NCBI RefSeq assembly: GCF_038150125.1
Contig: NZ_JBBVMF010000002.1
Coordinates: 314,373-378,372, forward strand
Source of the DNA: SW132 sp038150125
GTDB lineage: Bacteria > Bacteroidota > Rhodothermia > Balneolales > Balneolaceae
Direction of reading: 5' to 3'
DNA length: 64,000 nt
Below the pieces are notes generated by a model, which was not told where the DNA came from, made no database searches, and was given only the letters and a program-made list of their open reading frames with translations. Position numbers and translations under genes: made by a program. The stretch's first letter is position 1. Every line of letters starts with the position of its first letter. Of this stretch, positions 63,496 through 64,000 are shown in pieces.

Positions 63496-63942
63496 AATGG
63501 GGCTCATCGGTCGTTTGAGTCTTCAGTATCACATGTGCCGTTGGTATGATTATTATCGAATCATCTAAAGGTGGCTTTGCTGTGCAAAGCCTGTCCATAT
63601 CTTATTTACGCTCATCTGGTTTCCCTTTACAAGCTGGATTCCGATTAGAGACCCTGTAAAAGAGTATAGCAAGACTATTAGGTTAGAGGTTTTCAAAGCT
63701 CACCTGGAAGGTGTCTCAGGGGACTCTTACTAACCTAATACCGTAAACTTATCCATAAATTTTTCCAATTTATCATTTCGGACTACAATAATTTTATGAA
63801 CAGTAATAATAGCCAATATCATATAAAAAATATTCTACGTAAACATGTAGTGTAAATAAACTATCCTAAAGTTAGGTTGTTCATAGAACCAGTTATTCAA
63901 CTGGTATTAAACCTTAATCAAATCAAAACTTATGAACTGGAT

Positions 63943-63985
63943 ATTCCGGTGATACTGACCCCCCATTCCGGGCATATTGACCCCC
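63943..63985. repeat. Direct 21-bp repeats resembling an IS21-family end
   Basis: Two copies of a sequence of the form ATTCCGG..ATA.TGACCCCC, 22 bp apart, occur at the right edge. Multiple short repeats near the ends with TGACCCCC are typical of IS21-type elements. The rest of the element would lie beyond the window. Confidence 0.55.
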
Positions 63986-64000
63986 TAAGGTTTGGATTTC

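Larger units (their letters stand above)
63407..64000. other. Non-coding right edge
   Basis: After the terminator at 63463-63495 there is a perfect hairpin GGCTTTGC / GCAAAGCC near 63572-63590 and, at the edge, the IS21-like repeats. I see no gene in this stretch on either strand. Confidence 0.5.

Overview
The window reads as chromosomal DNA from a member of the Bacteroidota/Balneolota group. The evidence is a SusC/SusD pair, a NrtR-type (Nudix) arabinose regulator, a PVC-type HEAT-repeat cytochrome lipoprotein and operons with few clear Shine-Dalgarno sites. A marine or saline Balneolota relative is my best guess, from family content only; no rRNA or marker gene is present. I see no tRNA, rRNA or CRISPR array.

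Region 1 (1-5.8 kb) is an accessory strip of toxin-antitoxin (TA) modules: UPF0175/DUF3368 twice, DUF433/DUF5615 and MntA/HepT. Three dispersed 60-bp repeats and a family of 86-bp structured repeats separate them. One module is cut by an ISL3-type IS with an 8-bp target duplication; its transposase carries an in-frame amber codon. Another toxin gene is split after seven codons by a 226-bp MITE with a TTAA duplication.

Region 2 (5.8-30 kb) is a Wzx/Wzy-type capsule or exopolysaccharide locus, mostly one leftward operon. From its promoter end it holds a priming sugar transferase, a strip of decayed TA genes, a Wzz-like chain-length protein, RmlB-RmlA-RmlC, a Wzx flippase, an NDP-hexose 2,3-dehydratase, a Gfo/Idh oxidoreductase, a DegT aminotransferase and a left-handed beta-helix acyltransferase. 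Two GT2 enzymes, a Wzy-like polymerase, a sulfotransferase, GT4, a CapK-like protein, a heparinase II/III-like protein, an AlgD-like GDP-mannose dehydrogenase and another GT4 follow. A Wzi-like gene converges on the operon end. There is no RmlD, and the gene set predicts a dTDP-4-acylamino-2,4,6-trideoxyhexose rather than rhamnose, in a sulfated, uronate-containing polymer.

Region 3 (30.5-54 kb) is an arabinan/L-arabinose region: HEAT-repeat cytochrome lipoprotein, SusD and SusC, two divergent tandem GH43 arabinanases, a ThuA-like lipoprotein, an SSS sodium symporter, araA-araD-araB, the Nudix regulator AraR and an aldose 1-epimerase. Nearly identical 17-bp palindromes upstream of araB and galM, and weaker versions upstream of susC, outline an AraR regulon. 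Mobile debris lies between the GH43 genes and ThuA: a 491-bp element with 15-bp inverted ends and 31-bp flanking direct repeats, and a frameshifted IS200-type transposase.

Region 4 (53.7-64 kb) holds a truncated plug-domain lipoprotein, an NSS-family sodium symporter, a 5'-truncated S9 peptidase, a two-component pair whose kinase is split by an amber codon, an IS200 relic, a 735-residue lipoprotein of unknown function and, at the right edge, repeats that look like an IS21-type end.

A recurring theme is gene decay. Four otherwise colinear genes (ISL3 transposase, YgiT-type zinc-finger protein, plug lipoprotein, sensor kinase) are each broken by one in-frame TAG, and an IS200 relic has two more. 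TAG also ends many normal genes here, so mutation or sequencing error is more likely than recoding.
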